Positions 14,408 to 23,194 of a stretch of 29,402 nt of DNA are shown piece by piece (within the stretch, counting starts at the first letter, position 1; each line of letters starts with the position of its first letter). The translations under genes were made by a program, and so were the position numbers. The stretch lies in NCBI GenBank assembly GCA_900543815.1, contig UQST01000034.1, positions 1 through 29,402 of the forward strand. The letters run 5' to 3'. Source of the stretch: an uncultured Prevotellaceae bacterium. Its GTDB lineage: Bacteria > Bacteroidota > Bacteroidia > Bacteroidales > Bacteroidaceae. The notes beneath the pieces were generated by a model. That model saw nothing but the letters and a program-made list of their open reading frames with translations, ran no database searches and was not told the origin of the DNA.

Positions 14408-16054
14408 ATGGACAATAACAAGCAGAAAGAGTATGACGTGATAGTCATCGGTGGAGGTGCCACAGGCGTGGGTGTAGCGCGTGACTGCTCCATGCGCGGC
14501 CTGAGTGTGCTGCTGGTGGAGAGGCACGACCTGGCCACAGGAGCCACAGGGCGCAACCATGGATTGCTGCACAGTGGAGCGCGCTATGCGGTTACCGACC
14601 AGGAGTCGGCGCGCGAGTGTATTGAGGAGAATATGATACTGCGACGTATTGCTCGTCCCTATGTGGAGCAGCACGACGGTCTCTTCATCACGCTTCCCGA
14701 GGATGACCTGGCCTATCAGGCACGCTTCGTGGAGGCTTGTCAGCAGGCTGGCATCAGAGCCGATGTGCTCTCGCCCGAGGAAGCCATGAGAATGGAGCCT
14801 TCGGTCAATCCCACTCTAATCGGAGCTGTCAGGGTGCCCGATGGTTCGATTGACCCGTTTCGTCTGACCATGGCAAATGCATTGGATGCGTACAGGCACG
14901 GTGCTCAGATACTTACGCATAATGAACTGAAGTCCTTCATTATAGAGAATGGACGGGTGCTCGGAGTGCGTGTGCAGGATCATCGCACCGGCGAGGAGCA
15001 TGAATATCGCGCTCGTGTGACAGTCAATGCTGCTGGCATCTGGGGCACACTCGTGGCAAAGAAAGCTGGGGTGACAGTGAGTATGTTCCCTGCCAAGGGT
15101 TCGTTGCTCATCTTCGGCCATCGTGTCAACAACATGGTGATAAACCGCTGCCGTAAGCCTGCCAATGCAGATATTTTGGTTCCGGGCGATGCCATCACGG
15201 TATTGGGTACCACGTCGGACCGTGTGCCCATCGAGACTGTGGATGACATGAGAGTAACGCAGCAGGAGGTGGAGGTGCTGCTCAGCGAAGGCATGCAGTT
15301 GGTTCCTTCGTTGGCCAGCACGCGCATCCTGAGGGCCTACTCCGGCGTGCGACCACTGGTGGCAAGCGACGATGATCCCAGTGGCAGAAGCATCAGCCGT
15401 GGCATCGTGTGCCTCGACCATGAGAAGCGCGACGGATTGGTCGGTTTCATTACCATCACTGGCGGAAAGCTGATGACCTATCGTGCCATGGCAGAGCAGG
15501 CCACTGACCTGGTGTGTGAGAAGCTGGGCGTGGACAAACCTTGCATGACGGCAGTGACTCCGCTGCCTGGTGCTGAGGAAAACAAAGTGAAGTTGCCCGA
15601 GAAACAGATATTCGCGTTCATGGCCAGGCTCGGCCGTCATGGTTCCCTCGCAGGCAATATCGCAGCCGAAGACGAGATAGACAACTCGCTGGTGTGCGAG
15701 TGTGAAGAGGTTACAGTAGGCGAGGTGAAGCATGCCTTGAACAGTAAAACGGTGGAGAGCATAGACCAGTTGCGCCGCCGTACCAGGGTGGGCATGGGCA
15801 CTTGCCAGGGCCAACTCTGTACACTCAGAGCGGCATGTCTCGTGAGCGAATTGCTGAAGCGCACCCCCAAGGATACCGTTGCCGATGTGGCTGCATTCAT
15901 TGACGAGCGCTGGCGCGGCATGTACCCCGTGGCATGGGGAGCCACCTTGAGTGAGGCACACCTTACGTCGCACATTTATCAGGACCTGTGCGGAATAGGT
16001 GCCTCAGACCTGAAAACTAACCAAGGCAATGCATCGAAGTTGCTTTGCCAATAA
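14408..16054 (+). CDS. glpA: Anaerobic glycerol-3-phosphate dehydrogenase subunit A
   Basis: A 548-residue FAD enzyme that oxidises sn-glycerol-3-phosphate to DHAP at the membrane as part of GlpABC. The FAD-binding GxGxxG is VIVIGGGATGVGVARD, followed by ATGATGRNHGLLHSGARYAV. The C-terminal BFD-type [2Fe-2S] domain is present: CECEEVTVGEVKHAL, then GMGTCQGQLC, which distinguishes GlpA from the shorter aerobic GlpD. Length matches E. coli GlpA (542). glpB starts 12 nt after its stop. Electrons go through GlpB and GlpC to menaquinone. Confidence 0.95.
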   Translation: MDNNKQKEYDVIVIGGGATGVGVARDCSMRGLSVLLVERHDLATGATGRNHGLLHSGARYAVTDQESARECIEENMILRRIARPYVEQHDGLFITLPEDDLAYQARFVEACQQAGIRADVLSPEEAMRMEPSVNPTLIGAVRVPDGSIDPFRLTMANALDAYRHGAQILTHNELKSFIIENGRVLGVRVQDHRTGEEHEYRARVTVNAAGIWGTLVAKKAGVTVSMFPAKGSLLIFGHRVNNMVINRCRKPANADILVPGDAITVLGTTSDRVPIETVDDMRVTQQEVEVLLSEGMQLVPSLASTRILRAYSGVRPLVASDDDPSGRSISRGIVCLDHEKRDGLVGFITITGGKLMTYRAMAEQATDLVCEKLGVDKPCMTAVTPLPGAEENKVKLPEKQIFAFMARLGRHGSLAGNIAAEDEIDNSLVCECEEVTVGEVKHALNSKTVESIDQLRRRTRVGMGTCQGQLCTLRAACLVSELLKRTPKDTVADVAAFIDERWRGMYPVAWGATLSEAHLTSHIYQDLCGIGASDLKTNQGNASKLLCQ

Positions 16055-16066
16055 ACCAACAAGTGA

Positions 16067-17314
16067 ATGAAATTCGATAACATAATCATTGGCGGTGGGT
16101 TAAGTGGACTGCTGTGCGGCATTGCACTGGCTCGTGAAGGCCGTCATGTGGCTGCCATCGCCGCAGGACAGAGCACCTTGCACTTCAGTTCGGGCTCGTT
16201 CGATATACTTGGCTACGATGCCGACGGGCAGGTGGTGACCAGTCCGTTTGAGGCTATCAAGCAACTTGAAGACTCGCATCCCTATCATCTCGTCGGGCTG
16301 GAGAATGTGCCGCTGCTGGCCACACAGGCGCTCAGAATATTCACCGAGTGCGGACTCAGCGGACAGGGTGGTGTGGCACATAACCATTTCCGCATGACTC
16401 CCATCGGGTCGCTTCGCCCCACGTGGTTCACTCTCGATGACTATCTGACGGTGCAGACTCCTCAGACATTCCCCTATAAGAAGGTGCTCCTCGTCAATGT
16501 GCCAGGCTTCATGGACTTCCCTGTGTCACTCATCACAGAGGGCTTGCATAAGTTGGGCGCCGAGGTGAAGACAGCCTTGGTGTCCGTTCCTTCGCTCATA
16601 CACAGGCGTCAGAGTCCCTCAGAGATGCGGTCAGCCAACCTTGCCAAGGTGCTTGCGCGTGACAAGAAACTGCAGCAGATAGCCGCACGCATCAATAAGG
16701 CAGCCACCGAGGTGGAGGCTGTCATCATGCCCGCAATAGTGGGAATGGACTCTCAAGAGGCGGTGGCGTTCATCCGTAGCCGCGTTCAGAAGCCTTTGCA
16801 TTTCGTCAGCACCTTGCCTCCCTCGGTGCCTGGAGTGCGTGTGCAGACCCTTCTGCGCAAGCACTTTGCCAACTTGGGCGGCGTGTATATGCTGGGCAAC
16901 ACGGTGACGGGCGGCCATGTGGAGGACGGACGACTGCGTTACGTGGAGACTTCCTTGCTGCCCGACGAGCGGCTGGAGGCTGATGACTTTGTGCTCGCAA
17001 CGGGTTCCTTTGCCAGTGACGGCCTGAAGTCCAACTACGAGCGCGTCTTTGAACCGATCTTTGATTTGGACACCACAGCCCCTGCCGACCGCATGCAGTG
17101 GGTGACCTCATCGGTCTTCGACGACCAGCCTTACAGGTCTTACGGAGTGAAGGTAAACGCATCCATGCAGGCGCAGAAGGGCGGACAGACCATCAGCAAC
17201 CTCTATGTGGCGGGTGCTGTCTTAGGCGGTCACAATGCTGCGAAGCTGGCTGATGGAGCTGGCGTAGATATGGTCACAGCCTTGCGCGTGGCACAATATA
17301 TATTGGAGAAATAA
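16067..17314 (+). CDS. glpB: Anaerobic glycerol-3-phosphate dehydrogenase subunit B
   Basis: A 415-residue flavoprotein subunit. The N-terminus MKFDNIIIGGGLSGLLCGIA is a dinucleotide-binding fold, and the LHFSSGSFDILGY segment is characteristic of GlpB. The C-terminal AGAVLGGHNAAKLADGAG completes the flavin site. Length matches E. coli GlpB (419). It lies between glpA (12 nt) and glpC (14 nt), so the three subunits are one transcript. The role is electron transfer within the GlpABC complex. Confidence 0.94.
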   Translation: MKFDNIIIGGGLSGLLCGIALAREGRHVAAIAAGQSTLHFSSGSFDILGYDADGQVVTSPFEAIKQLEDSHPYHLVGLENVPLLATQALRIFTECGLSGQGGVAHNHFRMTPIGSLRPTWFTLDDYLTVQTPQTFPYKKVLLVNVPGFMDFPVSLITEGLHKLGAEVKTALVSVPSLIHRRQSPSEMRSANLAKVLARDKKLQQIAARINKAATEVEAVIMPAIVGMDSQEAVAFIRSRVQKPLHFVSTLPPSVPGVRVQTLLRKHFANLGGVYMLGNTVTGGHVEDGRLRYVETSLLPDERLEADDFVLATGSFASDGLKSNYERVFEPIFDLDTTAPADRMQWVTSSVFDDQPYRSYGVKVNASMQAQKGGQTISNLYVAGAVLGGHNAAKLADGAGVDMVTALRVAQYILEK

Positions 17315-17317
17315 GGT

Positions 17318-17323
17318 AGGAGG
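17318..17323 (+). promoter_or_regulatory. Strong Shine-Dalgarno before glpC
   Basis: AGGAGG (17318-17323) sits 5 nt before the glpC ATG. Other genes of this window start without such a motif, which is usual for Bacteroidetes, so a full consensus site here is an exception and may raise glpC translation. Confidence 0.6.
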
Positions 17324-17328
17324 GTATT

Positions 17329-18609
17329 ATGACCAAGAAGATACAACTGCTGAGCATCAGTGAGAAGGAGCTTGAAGCATGCCTCAAATGCTCGATATGT
17401 ACGGTCTATTGCCCCGTGTCGGGCGTTACCACGCGTTATCCAGGCCCTAAGCAGGCCGGTCCCGACGGTGAGCGCTATCGCATGAAGGACCCTCGCTATT
17501 ATGATGACAAGGCACTGAAGATGTGCCTCAACTGCAAACGTTGTGAGGTGGCATGCCCCCAGGGTGTGCAGATTGGCGACATCATCCAGAGTGCGCGCAT
17601 TCGTTATGCACCCTATGCACGCTCGTGGCGCCCCTTCCCCTTCCTGCGTGAGACCCTCTTATGCAACACTGACTTTGTGGGTACAATGGCCACACACATG
17701 GCTCCTCTGGTCAATGGATTGCTGGCCATGCCGCTCTTCAAGACCGTGTTCGCCCATGGTATCATGGCCATCGACAAGCGTAGGACCATGCCTAAGTACG
17801 CATCGCAGACCTTCTGCAAGTGGTATCAGAAGAATTGTTCAGAGGAGCAGCGCCGCTATCCTCACCAGGTGGGCTTCTTCCATGGATGTTATGTGAACTA
17901 CAACTATCCCCAGTTGGGAAAGGAACTCGTGAAGGTGATGAATGCCATCGGATATGGTGTGCAGTTGCTCGAAGGCGAGAAGTGCTGCGGAGTGGCCAAG
18001 ATAACCAATAGCATGCCACGCGAAGCGCGACGTCAGGGAGTGGCCAATATGGCAGCCATGAGACGCGCCACTGCCCAGGGGATGGACATTATCGCCACTG
18101 GGAGTACGTGCACCTTCACCATGCGCGAGGAGTATGACCACCTGTTGCATATCAATAACGATGTGGCCCGAAAGCACCTCTCGCTGGCCACCAGATACAT
18201 CTTCCGCCTGGTGGAGAACGGAAAGGTGAAACTTGCATTCCGCAAGGACTACCGCCGCAGACTGGCTTACCACACCGCGTGCCACATGGAGCGCCTCGGT
18301 TGGGCCATCTACAGCACCGAACTCATCAAGATGATACCGGGCGTTGATCTCGTTATCCTTGATTCGCAATGCTGCGGTATAGGCGGAACCTACGGCTTCA
18401 AGGTGGAGAACTATGGCATTTCGCAGAAGATAGGAACCAGCCTTTTCCGCCAGATTGAGGATGCTCATGCCGACTATGTAGTGTGCGACTGTGAGACCTG
18501 CAAGATGCAGATAGAGATGTCCACCCAGGCTCGTGTGATGCATCCGATAAGCATCCTGGCCGAGGCTATCGATGTGGAGGAGACACGCAGGCTGAATGGC
18601 TTGGAGTGA
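17329..18609 (+). CDS. glpC: Anaerobic glycerol-3-phosphate dehydrogenase subunit C
   Basis: A 426-residue iron-sulfur subunit. Two [4Fe-4S] motifs occur at the N-terminus (CLKCSICTVYCPV and CLNCKRCEVACPQG). Two CCG domains follow (EGEKCCGVAKI and LDSQCCGIGGTYG), as in heterodisulfide-reductase-type proteins. It anchors GlpAB to the membrane and passes electrons to menaquinone. Length is slightly longer than E. coli GlpC (396). It has an unusual consensus Shine-Dalgarno sequence. The gene is third in the glpABC run and is followed by the G1P dehydrogenase gene after 45 nt. Confidence 0.94.
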   Translation: MTKKIQLLSISEKELEACLKCSICTVYCPVSGVTTRYPGPKQAGPDGERYRMKDPRYYDDKALKMCLNCKRCEVACPQGVQIGDIIQSARIRYAPYARSWRPFPFLRETLLCNTDFVGTMATHMAPLVNGLLAMPLFKTVFAHGIMAIDKRRTMPKYASQTFCKWYQKNCSEEQRRYPHQVGFFHGCYVNYNYPQLGKELVKVMNAIGYGVQLLEGEKCCGVAKITNSMPREARRQGVANMAAMRRATAQGMDIIATGSTCTFTMREEYDHLLHINNDVARKHLSLATRYIFRLVENGKVKLAFRKDYRRRLAYHTACHMERLGWAIYSTELIKMIPGVDLVILDSQCCGIGGTYGFKVENYGISQKIGTSLFRQIEDAHADYVVCDCETCKMQIEMSTQARVMHPISILAEAIDVEETRRLNGLE

Positions 18610-18654
18610 ATATGGCAATGAAACCAATAACCCATAAAACTAATAAGACTCAAT

Positions 18655-19986
18655 ATGGACAGAGTAAAGCTGGCGTTAAGCAACGCCACACAGACCCGCG
18701 CCCTGGAGATAGGAAGCCAGGTGCTCGATAGGGTCCCCGAAGTATTCAAGTGCCAGTTCCCTGACAAGAAGGCTGTGGTAGTGGCTCACAGCGCTACGTG
18801 GTCCGTAGCAGGCGAGAGAGTGGATGCTCTGCTGCGCCAGGCAGGCTTGGAGGTGCAGCAACCCATCATCTTTGAGGACGCCGACATGCACGCCGAGTGG
18901 AAGTATATAGAGCAACTCGATGCCAAGCTCTCGCAGACCGATGCTGTGGCTGTGGCTGTAGGTTCGGGCACCATCAACGACACCACCAAGCTCTGCTCCG
19001 AGCATCAGGGACGTCCCTATATGGTGGTTGCCACAGCGGCTTCCATGGACGGATACGTTGCCTTTGGCGCTTCAATCACCAAGGACGGTATCAAGAGTAC
19101 CTTCAAGTGTGCCGCCCCTCGGGCTGTGGTGGCCGATGTAGATGTGCTTGCTACAGCACCCGCTGATATGACAGCCAGCGGATATGCCGACCTGATGGCC
19201 AAGGTACCCGCAGGTGCCGACTGGATAGTGGCCGATGTGTTGGGTGTGGAGCCTATTGATTCCACTCCTTGGGATATCGTGCAGGGTGGGCTTCACGACG
19301 CTCTCTCTGACCCTGCAGCCTGCCGCAAGGGCGACCCCAAGGCATTGCAGGCATTGGCCGAGGGGCTTATGCTGGGTGGTTTTGCCATGCAGGCTTACCC
19401 CCGTTCAAGCCGTCCTGCCAGTGGCGCAGAGCATCAGATAAGCCACATGCTTAATATGGACCACTTCGTGATGGCCAACGGACAGGCCCCCTCACATGGC
19501 TTCCAGGTGAGCATCGGCACCATTGTGTCGCTCTTCTTCTACGAGCAGTTGCTCCAGACAGACTTCTCCGCACTCGACATTGATGCATTGGTGAACCGCT
19601 GGCCCTCGCTTGAGGAGCAGAAGAAAGCATCGCTGGAGATGTTCCGCAACTCGGACTTCCCCACCTTCGCTGCCGGTGAGATAGAGGCCAAATACTCCTC
19701 CCCCGAGGAGTTGCGCCGCCATTTCGAGGTCATGCGCGACCGTCAGGACGAGCTCAAGAGCCGCTTGCGCAAGCAGTTGCTCACCGTCGATCAGGCCATC
19801 GAGCGCCTCAAGGCTGTGGGTGCACCCGTGCATCCCAGCGACATCGACCTGAGCCGTGAGCAGATGCGTGCCACTATCATCCGCTCGCAACAGATTCGCC
19901 GTCGCTATACCATCTTCGACGTAGCCGTCCGCATGGGCACTATGGAGGAGTGGGCTGACCGCCTGATGAATACTTACTTTGCCTAA
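18655..19986 (+). CDS. egsA: sn-glycerol-1-phosphate dehydrogenase (AraM/EgsA family)
   Basis: A 443-residue NAD(P)-dependent metalloenzyme of the iron-containing polyol dehydrogenase fold. It should reduce DHAP to sn-glycerol-1-phosphate, the enantiomer used in archaeal lipids. The nucleotide loop is AVGSGTINDTTKL. Metal ligands are likely Asp in SGYADLMAK and His residues in GAEHQISHM and PSHGFQV, as in B. subtilis AraM. ATAASMDGYVAFGAS is a conserved block. It is somewhat longer than AraM (394). It lies between glpC (45 nt) and glpT (53 nt), so its substrate DHAP is made by the genes just upstream. Family assignment is firm; the physiological role is inferred. Confidence 0.9.
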   Translation: MDRVKLALSNATQTRALEIGSQVLDRVPEVFKCQFPDKKAVVVAHSATWSVAGERVDALLRQAGLEVQQPIIFEDADMHAEWKYIEQLDAKLSQTDAVAVAVGSGTINDTTKLCSEHQGRPYMVVATAASMDGYVAFGASITKDGIKSTFKCAAPRAVVADVDVLATAPADMTASGYADLMAKVPAGADWIVADVLGVEPIDSTPWDIVQGGLHDALSDPAACRKGDPKALQALAEGLMLGGFAMQAYPRSSRPASGAEHQISHMLNMDHFVMANGQAPSHGFQVSIGTIVSLFFYEQLLQTDFSALDIDALVNRWPSLEEQKKASLEMFRNSDFPTFAAGEIEAKYSSPEELRRHFEVMRDRQDELKSRLRKQLLTVDQAIERLKAVGAPVHPSDIDLSREQMRATIIRSQQIRRRYTIFDVAVRMGTMEEWADRLMNTYFA

Positions 19987-20039
19987 GCTGATACGACTCA
20001 AGCAGCCAAGCAACCAAACAAACAATAGAATATCAAGCA

Positions 20040-21491
20040 ATGAAGACAAATAAAAGCTTCCTTTATTGGCAGTGGCGCACCATCATCGTCACGATGATAG
20101 GCTATGCCCTGTTCTATTTCGTTCGCAAGAACTTCTCGTTTGCTATCCCCGGTCTGAGCGCCGAGTATGGCATCACAAAGACCAGTTTCGGTATCATCAT
20201 GACGCTTGTGACGGTGGTCTATGGTATCAGCCGTTTCCTCAATGGCTTCATGGCCGACCGCATGAATGCGCGTTACCATATGGCAGTAGGCCTTTTGCTC
20301 TGTGCCATAGCCAACTATGCCTTTGGGTTCGGTGCCGATATCAGCGCCCTGATTACGGGTGATACTTCCGGTCCACAGTTTACCAACATGATGGTACTCG
20401 TCTTTGGCATCATCTTGCTGCTCAATAACTTCTTCCAGGGAAGCGGTTTCCCTCCCTGTGCCCGCCTGCTGAGCCACTGGATTCCTGCCAATGAACTGGC
20501 CACGAAGATGTCCGTGTGGAACACCTCGCACTCTGTGGGTGCCAGCATCGTAGCTGTCTTGTGCGGCTATGTGATGGGCACGATGGGTGTGAATATGGCC
20601 GCCGACCCCGACATTGTAGCCTCTATCGCCGCCAACCTTCACGTGGATGCTTCTGATGCCGAGCGCTGGCAGAGCGTCATCGAGTCGGCCTCCCATTACG
20701 GAGCCTGGCGCATGTGCTTCTGGATTCCTGCCACTATCGCACTCGCCGGATCGGTCTTCATCTTCGCATTCCTGCGCGATACTCCGTCTTCGGTAGGCCT
20801 TCAGGAGATACACACAGTGAACAAGAAAGGCAGCGAGGGCGGTGCTGAATACAAGGAGTTCCTGCGCAGGATGGTGTTCCGAAACCGCTGGATATGGATA
20901 CTTGCCATCTCCAACTTCCTGGTTTATATCGTTCGCTTTGCCGTGCTTGACTGGGGACCGACGTTCCTCAAGGAGGCTCGTGGCATGAGTCTGGCTCATG
21001 CCGGTTGGACTGTAGCTGTGTTTGAGATCTTCGGCATCCTGGGAACTCTCTTCTTCGGATGGATTACCGACCGCTGGCTACAGGGCCGTGCACATCGCAC
21101 CTGCCTCTTCTGCATGGTGGGTGTGGCCGTGTTCATGGGCATCTTCCTGGTGCTGCCCTCACAGACTCCAGCCTGGATAATGGTGCTTGTTTTGGCTATG
21201 GCAGGCTTCTGCATCTACGGTCCTCAGGCTCTCATAGGCATTGCCACTGCCAATCAAGCCACCAATCGGGCCGCTGCTACAGCCAATGGCTTTGTGGGTC
21301 TGTTCGGCTACGCCAGCGGACTTGTCTCGGGTATAGGCGTGGGTATGTTCGTTGACCTGATGAACCAAGTCAACCCCGAGCGCAGTTGGGACTACGTGTT
21401 TATGCTTATGATAGGTGTTGCCCTGCTGGGCATACTCACCTTCAGTGCAATGTGGAAAGCTAAAGCCGACGGATATGGAACAGAAAACTAA
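20040..21491 (+). CDS. glpT: Glycerol-3-phosphate transporter (MFS)
   Basis: A 483-residue inner-membrane protein of the organophosphate:phosphate antiporter family. The N-terminus (YFVRKNFSFAIPGL) carries the Arg of the family phosphate site, and GFMADRMNARYHMAVGL is the MFS loop 2-3 motif. About 12 hydrophobic helices are visible. It is about 30 residues longer than E. coli GlpT (452), mainly from a hydrophilic insert around residues 185-220 (PDIVASIAANLHVDASDAER). Its place after glpABC supports G3P as substrate over hexose phosphates. The HAD gene starts 17 bp before its stop. Confidence 0.92.
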   Translation: MKTNKSFLYWQWRTIIVTMIGYALFYFVRKNFSFAIPGLSAEYGITKTSFGIIMTLVTVVYGISRFLNGFMADRMNARYHMAVGLLLCAIANYAFGFGADISALITGDTSGPQFTNMMVLVFGIILLLNNFFQGSGFPPCARLLSHWIPANELATKMSVWNTSHSVGASIVAVLCGYVMGTMGVNMAADPDIVASIAANLHVDASDAERWQSVIESASHYGAWRMCFWIPATIALAGSVFIFAFLRDTPSSVGLQEIHTVNKKGSEGGAEYKEFLRRMVFRNRWIWILAISNFLVYIVRFAVLDWGPTFLKEARGMSLAHAGWTVAVFEIFGILGTLFFGWITDRWLQGRAHRTCLFCMVGVAVFMGIFLVLPSQTPAWIMVLVLAMAGFCIYGPQALIGIATANQATNRAAATANGFVGLFGYASGLVSGIGVGMFVDLMNQVNPERSWDYVFMLMIGVALLGILTFSAMWKAKADGYGTEN

Positions 21492-22305
21492 GGAACTGCT
21501 GCGCGGTGTGCGCCATGTGGCATTGGACATGGACGGCACTATCTATATGGGAAGCAACCTCTTCCCCTTCACTATCCCGTTCCTCGAAAGGCTGGGCAAG
21601 ATGGGTATCACCTACTCGTTCCTGACCAACAACCCCAGCAAGAGCATCGATGCATATCTGCAGAAGCTCGAGCATATGGGCATCCATGCCACCGAGAAGG
21701 AGATTTACAATACCACCATTGCCACTATCGACTACATTCACGCCCATTATCCCCAGGCCAAGAAACTCTTCCTGCTGGGCACTCCCAGCATGACGGAGCA
21801 GTTTGTCAAGGCTGGTTTCGTCTCCACGGCTGACGACCCCGATGATGTGCCCGATATCGTGGTGGCTGCCTTCGACATGACTCTCACCTACAGCCGTGCG
21901 TGCCGTGCAGCCTGGTGGATCAAGCAAGGGTTGCCTTACATAGCCACTAACCCCGATCTGGTATGCCCAACCAACGAGCGTACCATACTGGTTGACTGTG
22001 GCAGCATATGCCGCATGCTGGAGTCGGCGGCTGGCCGTAAGCCGGATATCACACTGGGCAAGCCCGATCCCAACATGCTGGTGGGCATACAGCAGCAGAT
22101 GGGTCTGCGGCCCGAGGAGATATGCATGGTGGGCGACCGCATCTATACCGACATCGCCATGGCACACAATGCCGGAGCCGTAGGATGCCTGGTGCTCTCG
22201 GGCGAGACCACCATTGAAGTGGCACAGCAAGCCGAGCGCCAGCCCGACATCATCGCCCGCGACATAGAGCAGCTGGGCGACTGGTTGGCCGAGAGCCGCG
22301 AGTAA
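21475..22305 (+). CDS. NagD-type HAD-IIA phosphatase
   Basis: A 276-residue HAD phosphatase with a type IIA cap. The four motifs are present: DMDGTIYMG (nucleophile Asp and acid/base Asp), FLTNNPSKS, the Lys in LGKPDPNM and VGDRIYTDIAMA. NagD, AraL and mammalian PGP of this class dephosphorylate small sugar or glycerol phosphates. The start at 21475 overlaps the glpT stop by 17 bp in another frame, so it is translationally linked to the glycerophosphate operon. In B. subtilis an AraL HAD protein is similarly paired with AraM. I infer a glycerol phosphate as substrate, without direct proof. Confidence 0.88.
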   Translation: MEQKTKELLRGVRHVALDMDGTIYMGSNLFPFTIPFLERLGKMGITYSFLTNNPSKSIDAYLQKLEHMGIHATEKEIYNTTIATIDYIHAHYPQAKKLFLLGTPSMTEQFVKAGFVSTADDPDDVPDIVVAAFDMTLTYSRACRAAWWIKQGLPYIATNPDLVCPTNERTILVDCGSICRMLESAAGRKPDITLGKPDPNMLVGIQQQMGLRPEEICMVGDRIYTDIAMAHNAGAVGCLVLSGETTIEVAQQAERQPDIIARDIEQLGDWLAESRE

Positions 22306-22401
22306 ACTGTACGATGGGTGCAGAACGTGGGGAAGTGCCCATGCTTCTGCTCCCCTGTGCATTGGACAATAAAAATACCGACAAACCAAAATCTGAAGAT
22401 T

Positions 22402-22824
22402 ATGAAAGTACGTATCATCCTGCCGGTCTGCCTTTTCCTGGCCGGTCTGTTCTTCGCTCCTCGGTGTGCCGAGGCACATGAGACTGTCATGATGACAGAA
22501 AAGAGCGACTCTGTGTATTTGGTCGTAGATGAGCTTCCTACATTCCCCGGAGGGGACGAGAAACTTATGCTCTACATCGCCCAGAACCTTCGTTATCCCG
22601 CCGAGATGCGCAGCCAGGAAAAGTCCGGCAAGCTGTTTGTGAGTTTCGTGGTAACCAAGAAGGGCAAGGTAACCGATGTGAAAGTGGTCAAAAGCCCCGA
22701 TGAAGGGTTCAACGACGAGGTTGTGCGTGTCATTGAATCCATGCCCAAGTGGAAACCCGCCAGGGTGAAAGGCAAGAAGGTGGCCTGCAGAATGAATCTG
22801 CCCATCCTTTTCCGTCTCCCCTGA
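22402..22824 (+). CDS. Short TonB C-terminal-domain protein
   Basis: A 140-residue protein with an N-terminal signal or anchor (MKVRIILPVCLFLAGLFFAP). A TonB C-terminal domain (FPGGDEKLMLYIAQNLRYP, FVVTKKGKVTDVKVVKS, SMPKWKPARVKGK) follows after a short linker. Canonical TonB has a cytoplasmic start, a membrane helix and a long Pro-rich spacer spanning the periplasm. That spacer is absent here, so this protein is unlikely to reach an outer-membrane receptor in the usual way. Such stand-alone domains are common in Bacteroidetes and their function is unclear. The ATG at 22402 is chosen because the signal peptide begins there. Confidence 0.85.
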   Translation: MKVRIILPVCLFLAGLFFAPRCAEAHETVMMTEKSDSVYLVVDELPTFPGGDEKLMLYIAQNLRYPAEMRSQEKSGKLFVSFVVTKKGKVTDVKVVKSPDEGFNDEVVRVIESMPKWKPARVKGKKVACRMNLPILFRLP

Positions 22825-22848
22825 GGGCAGTCTGGGAGAATTCGCATC

Positions 22849-22876
22849 AAAGGCTCCGGCGCAAGTCGGAGCCTTT
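22849..22876 (+). terminator. Terminator after the TonB-domain gene
   Basis: AAAGGCTCCG (22849-22858) pairs exactly with CGGAGCCTTT (22867-22876) around an 8-nt loop. The three terminal A-T pairs place U residues at the 3' side of the stem. It begins 24 nt past the stop codon and could work in both directions. Confidence 0.7.
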
Positions 22877-23194
22877 GGTGTATCTTGTACCAGAGGCTTC
22901 TTTTGAATAGCCGAAAAGGATGGAAAATGGATTTTTGCTACTTGGGGCGATGGCAGGATAAGCATGCGTGCTCTAGTCTTGCGTGTCAGGATAGTTGTCC
23001 TGGCTCTTGTGAGCGCCATTCTTATTGGCATAGCCGGAAGTGCAAAGAACGTTCTGGCATGATTTCCCTCTGTATTTCCCATCGCTCACATCCTTTTGGG
23101 AAAATGCCCACGGCGCTCTGCTCCCGTCTCCCCGGCCGTATGTTTTGTCCCTGATAATCCCTTGCCTTGGTTTGGCCGTTGTTCTTCGTTGAAA

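Noticed and set aside
14816..15973. Minus-strand open frame of 385 codons antisense to glpA
   Set aside because: glpA has complete FAD and [2Fe-2S] motifs; the antisense frame matches nothing.
21460..23082. Long minus-strand open frame of 540 codons across the HAD and TonB-domain genes
   Set aside because: It runs antisense through two well-identified genes and a terminator, with shadow-type composition.
22885..23154. Plus-strand open frame of 89 codons between the TonB-domain and amidase genes
   Set aside because: Cys/Ser/Arg-rich composition with no family, and it lies directly behind a terminator without a promoter.
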